A DNA stretch of 27,993 nucleotides, from NCBI GenBank assembly GCA_016840965.1, contig JAEORI010000275.1:1-27993 (forward strand). Direction: 5' to 3'. Under the pieces are notes generated by a model that ran no database searches, had not been told where the DNA came from, and saw only the letters and a program-made list of their open reading frames with translations. Shown here in pieces: positions 24,731 to 27,993 of the stretch. The first letter of the stretch is position 1. Each line of letters begins with the position of its first letter. Source of the stretch: Candidatus Thorarchaeota archaeon (GTDB lineage Archaea > Asgardarchaeota > Thorarchaeia > Thorarchaeales > Thorarchaeaceae). The position numbers and the translations under genes were made by a program.

Positions 24731-24847
24731 GAAGCAATGTATGGTGAAAAGGGTATCACAGAGATGCAAGCAGTGAAAAGATCCTTGGATCCAAAATGGT
24801 TAATCAATAGAGAGAACATGATCGCAGTACCTGCTGACATAAGCTAG
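24731..24847 (+). pseudogene. In-frame remainder of the FAD oxidase C terminus after the TGA
   Basis: Immediately after TGA the frame reads EAMYGEKGITEMQAVKRSL, then DPKWLINRENM and a short tail to TAG 24845-24847 (38 codons). This matches the family's closing helix and DP..LN motif in register, so the segment is homologous coding sequence and not chance. The total length if read through is 549 residues, the expected size region for the family. Leu normally occupies the TGA position (KRPFLEKMYG-like), one base from TTA. Confidence 0.75.
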
Positions 24848-24853
24848 TATTAA

Positions 24854-25129
24854 TCAGATTTGAGCTTGGACCTCTGCCGCAGTCATTTTTGCACAGAGGT
24901 CTGGCTCCTCCTCACACAGTTTCTTCATATCTCGGACCCCAATCATATACCAATATTCATGAAGTGCATCCTTCAAGTTCATCGACTCATCTCTTTGGCA
25001 TTTCATAACCGAATTTCTTATTCCAGCTGCAAGTTCTTCTATTGAAGACTTCCTAATTTTCACTCTCCCCCAATAGTCGCAATATATTCCGCGACAAGGA
25101 CCCTTGACCATCACGCAATATGGTGCCAC
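24854..25129 (-). CDS. Small Cys-rich protein, unknown
   Basis: About 91 residues. The N-terminal part has Cys in APYCVMVKGPCRGIYCDYWG (three Cys), with further Cys in MKCQRDE and KLCEEEPDLC. The rest is helical and charged. Possibly metal- or cluster-binding; no family is recognised. Start: GTG 25129, chosen because GAGGT lies 6-7 nt upstream. TTG 25144 and ATG 25111 lack an SD. Its stop is only 6 nt past the end of the extended FAD oxidase frame. It is divergent from the YgbA-family gene. Confidence 0.6.
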   Translation of the reverse strand: MAPYCVMVKGPCRGIYCDYWGRVKIRKSSIEELAAGIRNSVMKCQRDESMNLKDALHEYWYMIGVRDMKKLCEEEPDLCAKMTAAEVQAQI

Positions 25130-25258
25130 AGAATGACCTCGCAAGAATTAGAGTGTGCGAAGTCATACCTGTCTTAAGGATTGCCGTACCAACGTCCTTA
25201 TCCTACTCTTGAAATAGGCTAGTTTATCCAAAGGCAAAAGTTGGCTGTGACTATAGAT

Positions 25259-25606
25259 ATGAACAATGAGTCGAACACCTCCGATATCAGTCCCAAGATA
25301 AAGAAAGAGAAAGAAACAGTTGAACGGATGATTCGATTGTACTGTGAGAAGAAGCATCATGACCCAAGCGGAGATCTATGTCCCGAATGTCAGAATCTTT
25401 TAGAATACTCTCATCAAAGACTAGACCAATGCAGATACCAAGAGGATAAGCCAACTTGTCGGAAGTGTCCTGTCCATTGCTATCGACCAACAATGCGTGA
25501 AGAAATTCGACGCGTTATGCGGTTTTCAGGTCCACGACTTGCTCTAGTAGCACCATTGGATTGGATCAAGCATATAATTCATGATAGAACAGACATTGAA
25601 TCTTAA
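25259..25606 (+). CDS. YgbA-family (nitrous oxide-stimulated promoter) Cys-rich protein
   Basis: 115 residues. The pattern MIRLYCEKKH...LCPECQNLLEYSHQRLDQC...KPTCRKCPVHCY...REEIRRVMRFSGPRLAL is that of the YgbA family (Pfam 'Nitrous oxide-stimulated promoter'). E. coli ygbA is known as a member of the nitric-oxide (NsrR) regulon; the biochemical role is not established. The seven to eight conserved Cys suggest a metal or Fe-S site. Start: ATG 25259; TTG 25241 with AAGG 6 nt upstream is an alternative. A possible TATA-like GTTTATCC lies at about 25222. It ends at the large hairpin. Confidence 0.8.
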   Translation: MNNESNTSDISPKIKKEKETVERMIRLYCEKKHHDPSGDLCPECQNLLEYSHQRLDQCRYQEDKPTCRKCPVHCYRPTMREEIRRVMRFSGPRLALVAPLDWIKHIIHDRTDIES

Positions 25607-25618
25607 TGTGAAATAATG

Positions 25619-25653
25619 AAACTGTGAGTGTGGACAATTAACACTCACAGTTT
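25619..25653. terminator. Perfect 13-bp hairpin between convergent genes
   Basis: AAACTGTGAGTGT (25619-25631) and ACACTCACAGTTT (25641-25653) form a perfect 13-bp stem with a 9-nt loop (GGACAATTA). It lies 12 nt after the YgbA-family stop and 15 nt after the hydA stop on the other strand. A bidirectional terminator or mRNA 3' stabiliser for both genes is the simplest reading. It has only short flanking T or A runs. Confidence 0.75.
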
Positions 25654-25667
25654 GAGAACTCGCAACT

Positions 25668-26960
25668 CTATTTGTATACTACTTCAACGAGATGTGCACT
25701 ACAACTGATACATGGGTCATACGCTCGAGCAATCATCTCAAACTGAAGTTCAATATTGTCACGCTTGCTCTTCGTTAGTAGCTGTTCGCCCCCACAGCGT
25801 ATGAATGCCTCGATATCATCAAGGAACATAGCTGTTGGGGTGATAAAGTCAGCTGCTTTGATTTTACCATCTTTAACCTCGTAATGGTGAATCAAAGTAC
25901 CTCGAGGCGCTTCCACAGCTCCAGTACCAACCCCAGTATCCTGTGTCGGTTGTGAAATTTTTGCATCTTCACTCACGAGAAGCTGATTTATAGTTTCGAT
26001 GATGCCCTCAAGAGAATATATTTGCTCAATTGCCTGAGCATGATTGTTGAATAGGGGATTGCGATACCATCGGTCGGTAACTAACTTTTCGTAAGCTTGC
26101 CTTGCCTTGCCATTGAGTCGCTCACCAAGGAGAAGAATACGCGCAAGAGCTCCGACTGTGAATGGTTTGTTATTATACTGGCTACGTTTAGCAAAACTAT
26201 GACTCACGACTCGCTCTTTGATGACCTTCTTGTAATTCTCTACAGGGTGTTCTTCGCCATCAGAGGTCACAAGAACATCGCCATAATAGCCATACTCATC
26301 GCCTGGAGGTTTGCAGCAAAGGAACTGGGTCTCTCTCTCCATATGGTCTGGAATTTTAAGACTCCCAAGGAGATCAATCGTCCATACTGCAAAGTCAAGG
26401 AGTTTAATCGCTTCTTCCTTTATCTCGGTGAGGGTTTCCTTTGAAGGAAGTTTACTAAACCCTCCGATGACCGGATTCTCACCGTGAATCATCCTGCCTC
26501 CCATGATTCGCATTATCTTATTTCCAAATTTCTTGAGCTGCAAAGCTTTTGTCACAGCCTCACCATATTTGTCCGCCATTGCAACAGCATTGTCATAACC
26601 GAGAAAGTCTGGTAACGCTAGGAAGTAGATATGCAAGCTGTGACTTTCGATCATCTCACCATGATGCATCAACTCTCTATACAAGAGGGTGGTGTGATCG
26701 ATGTTTACACCAACTGCTTTCTCCAACCCTCTAAGAGCTGCATATTTATGTGAGAGGTTGCAGATGGCACATATTCGAGGGACAATGCTTAGGTCTTCCT
26801 GTGGTGTTTTGCCTACCACTAGTTCTTCGAAAAGGCGAGGGCCTTCTAGGATGCGAACTTCAACATTATTGATCTTGTTGTCTTTGATTTCTACTTTAAT
26901 ACCACCGTGGCCTTCGACTCTGGCTAGGGGTTCAATGGAGATACTCTTCTTGCTAGACAT
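25668..26960 (-). CDS. hydA: [NiFe]-hydrogenase large subunit (sulfhydrogenase alpha)
   Basis: 430 residues, the catalytic NiFe subunit. The L1 motif RICAICNLSH (Arg62, Cys64, Cys67, His71) and L2 motif DPCISCSAH (Cys417, Cys420, His423) supply all four Cys ligands. RVEGHGG (14-20) carries the conserved Glu. Only seven residues (LVEVVYK) follow the L2 His, a short C-terminal tail for the maturation protease. Start: ATG 26960, with GGAGG 8 nt upstream inside the small-subunit 3' end; the longer TTG 26981 overlaps that gene and lies upstream of the SD. Order G-D-A matches the hydBGDA operon of Pyrococcus group 3b NADP-linked sulfhydrogenase. Confidence 0.95.
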   Translation of the reverse strand: MSSKKSISIEPLARVEGHGGIKVEIKDNKINNVEVRILEGPRLFEELVVGKTPQEDLSIVPRICAICNLSHKYAALRGLEKAVGVNIDHTTLLYRELMHHGEMIESHSLHIYFLALPDFLGYDNAVAMADKYGEAVTKALQLKKFGNKIMRIMGGRMIHGENPVIGGFSKLPSKETLTEIKEEAIKLLDFAVWTIDLLGSLKIPDHMERETQFLCCKPPGDEYGYYGDVLVTSDGEEHPVENYKKVIKERVVSHSFAKRSQYNNKPFTVGALARILLLGERLNGKARQAYEKLVTDRWYRNPLFNNHAQAIEQIYSLEGIIETINQLLVSEDAKISQPTQDTGVGTGAVEAPRGTLIHHYEVKDGKIKAADFITPTAMFLDDIEAFIRCGGEQLLTKSKRDNIELQFEMIARAYDPCISCSAHLVEVVYK

Positions 26961-26961
26961 T

Positions 26962-27738
26962 TCATTTGCCTCCGTCTTCAATGAATTTTATTATCTTGGA
27001 ACCTCCAAACCCTCTAATGCGACGTAAGATTTCTTCCTTCTCAAACCCAAAGCTCTCAAGAAGCTTGAGGTGCTGACGGAAATTGCCATCCGCGTTTGGT
27101 CCCCAGCAACCCACACATGGGAGTCCATGGTTAGGACAGGCTGAACCACAACCTCCCAGTGTAAGAGGTCCAATACAGAATTTCTCATCAAGAAGCAAGC
27201 ACCGGTTTTCATTCAGCTTACACTCGTGACATACCGGATGTGGATAAGGTTCAGGAGCAGCTCCGTGAATCAATCTAGAAATTAGTGCAAAGGTCTGAGG
27301 CTGACTGATTGGACACCCTGGAAGATAGTAGTCCACATTTACGTAAGCATCAATGGGCTTCGCCTCGAGGGGTTTTGATACAAATCCAACACTATCCCCA
27401 TACACTTTTTTCAATCGCTTTTCATACCCTCCATCGCCAGTGTACATGGCTTGAGGACCACCATTGACTGCACAGTTGCCAATGGCGACGAGTATCTTTG
27501 CACGCTCCCTGATTTCATGGAGATGTTCCTTTTCTTCTTCTGTGCTTACACTGCCCTCAATAAAAGCAACATCCAATGTGTCCTCAATCGGATTGCTTGA
27601 AGCCATCACAAAAGACTGAATATTGGTGGCTCCGAAAAGATTGAGAATCTCATCCTCTGTATGGATGATTAAGAGTTGGTCTCCCGCACAACCTGTAAAT
27701 CCATAGATACCAATCAGTGGTTTGTCTGCGGCTGTCAT
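26962..27738 (-). CDS. hydD: [NiFe]-hydrogenase small subunit (sulfhydrogenase delta)
   Basis: 258 residues; carries three [4Fe-4S] clusters from the NiFe site to the flavin subunit. Proximal-cluster motifs are GFTGCAGDQ (Cys17, Asp20), AIGNCAVNGG (Cys89) and LPGCPIS (Cys142). The CxxC expected first is CxxD here. Eight further Cys (170, 173, 180, 188, 197, 201, 208, 211) can hold two more clusters. Stop-to-start spacing with hydA is one base and the hydG stop lies one base upstream, so the three are translationally coupled. Start: ATG 27738 with GGAG inside the hydG end. Group 3b assignment rests on the gene order. Confidence 0.93.
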   Translation of the reverse strand: MTAADKPLIGIYGFTGCAGDQLLIIHTEDEILNLFGATNIQSFVMASSNPIEDTLDVAFIEGSVSTEEEKEHLHEIRERAKILVAIGNCAVNGGPQAMYTGDGGYEKRLKKVYGDSVGFVSKPLEAKPIDAYVNVDYYLPGCPISQPQTFALISRLIHGAAPEPYPHPVCHECKLNENRCLLLDEKFCIGPLTLGGCGSACPNHGLPCVGCWGPNADGNFRQHLKLLESFGFEKEEILRRIRGFGGSKIIKFIEDGGK

Positions 27739-27739
27739 T

Positions 27740-27993
27740 TTAGATCAACTCCCTGAAATGCAGTGTGTCCCAGTACGTGAATACTGGTCCATCCATACAT
27801 GTATAGAGATGTTCTATAGCACAATGTCCGCACTTACCAATTCCACATTTCATTCGCCTCTCAAGAGAGAGCTGAATCTGATTCTTTGGTATCTTGAGTT
27901 TCAGAAATTCATCGATGACAAATTTGTACATCACTGGCGGACCAACAACAACAGCTGTGGTTTCCTTGGGATCTATCTCTGGAAGATGCTTGA
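27740..27993 (-). CDS. hydG: Sulfhydrogenase gamma subunit (FAD/NAD(P) reductase), 3' part
   Basis: The C-terminal 83 codons plus stop are visible; the frame remains open at the window edge, so an internal GTG at 27934 is not the start. AVVVGPPVMYKFV is the end of the NAD(P)-binding Rossmann domain (GPP.M motif). SLERRMKCGIGKCGHCAIEH...YTC (Cys-x4-Cys-x2-Cys-x7-Cys) is the [2Fe-2S] site of the PyrK/HydG family. It passes electrons between NAD(P)H and the hydrogenase small subunit. A hydB gene would be expected upstream, outside the window. Confidence 0.88.
   Translation of the reverse strand, partial: KHLPEIDPKETTAVVVGPPVMYKFVIDEFLKLKIPKNQIQLSLERRMKCGIGKCGHCAIEHLYTCMDGPVFTYWDTLHFRELI

Overview
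The window reads as a chromosomal segment of an archaeon, most likely an Asgard archaeon of the Thorarchaeia type. That placement is inference. The evidence is TATA boxes about 25 nt before starts or leaders, a NADP-type (group 3b) sulfhydrogenase operon, many metabolic genes of bacterial flavour, a leucine-rich-repeat protein, and a Regnase-like NYN ribonuclease. Base composition is moderately AT-rich. TTG or GTG starts behind good Shine-Dalgarno (SD) sequences are common. There is no rRNA, tRNA, CRISPR array, insertion sequence or phage module. No gene-free stretch exceeds about 225 nt.

Layout. 1-4418: an edge-truncated HTH protein (minus) faces an ABC-2 type exporter (ATPase plus permease) and a secreted, membrane-anchored C39/BtrH-like cysteine-peptidase-fold protein. 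The divergent promoter region carries two different inverted repeats. 4429-6901: methyltransferase, a tiny membrane protein, a short-chain dehydrogenase and a leucine-rich-repeat protein. 7036-9647: DUF1028 protein, a membrane protein and a protein built from an internal duplication. 9598-12183: ferredoxin, acyl-CoA dehydrogenase, a 54-residue Cys/His protein and a nitroreductase. 12272-13944: two membrane proteins, the second with signal peptide, ectodomain, zinc ribbon and possible winged helix. 14071-16578: metallo-beta-lactamase fold protein, then a PhoU-like/Pit phosphate uptake pair. 16672-19037: a short bacterial-type alanyl-tRNA synthetase and a C2HC-NYN ribonuclease. 19168-19241: an unexplained GC-rich foldable element. 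19262-23070: two tandem ArsB/NhaD-type permeases and a metallophosphoesterase. 23198-25606: a GlcD-type FAD oxidase interrupted by an in-frame TGA, a Cys-rich small protein and a YgbA-family protein. 25619-27993: a strong hairpin, then hydA, hydD and the end of hydG of a sulfhydrogenase, running off the window.

Taken together, the region combines redox metabolism (H2/NADP, acyl-CoA oxidation, 2-hydroxyacid oxidation) with ion transport and a few surface or signalling proteins. The observations most worth a second look are the in-frame TGA in the FAD oxidase, the truncated bacterial-like AlaRS, the NYN ribonuclease, the GC-rich element at 19168-19241 and the duplicated protein at 8820-9647.
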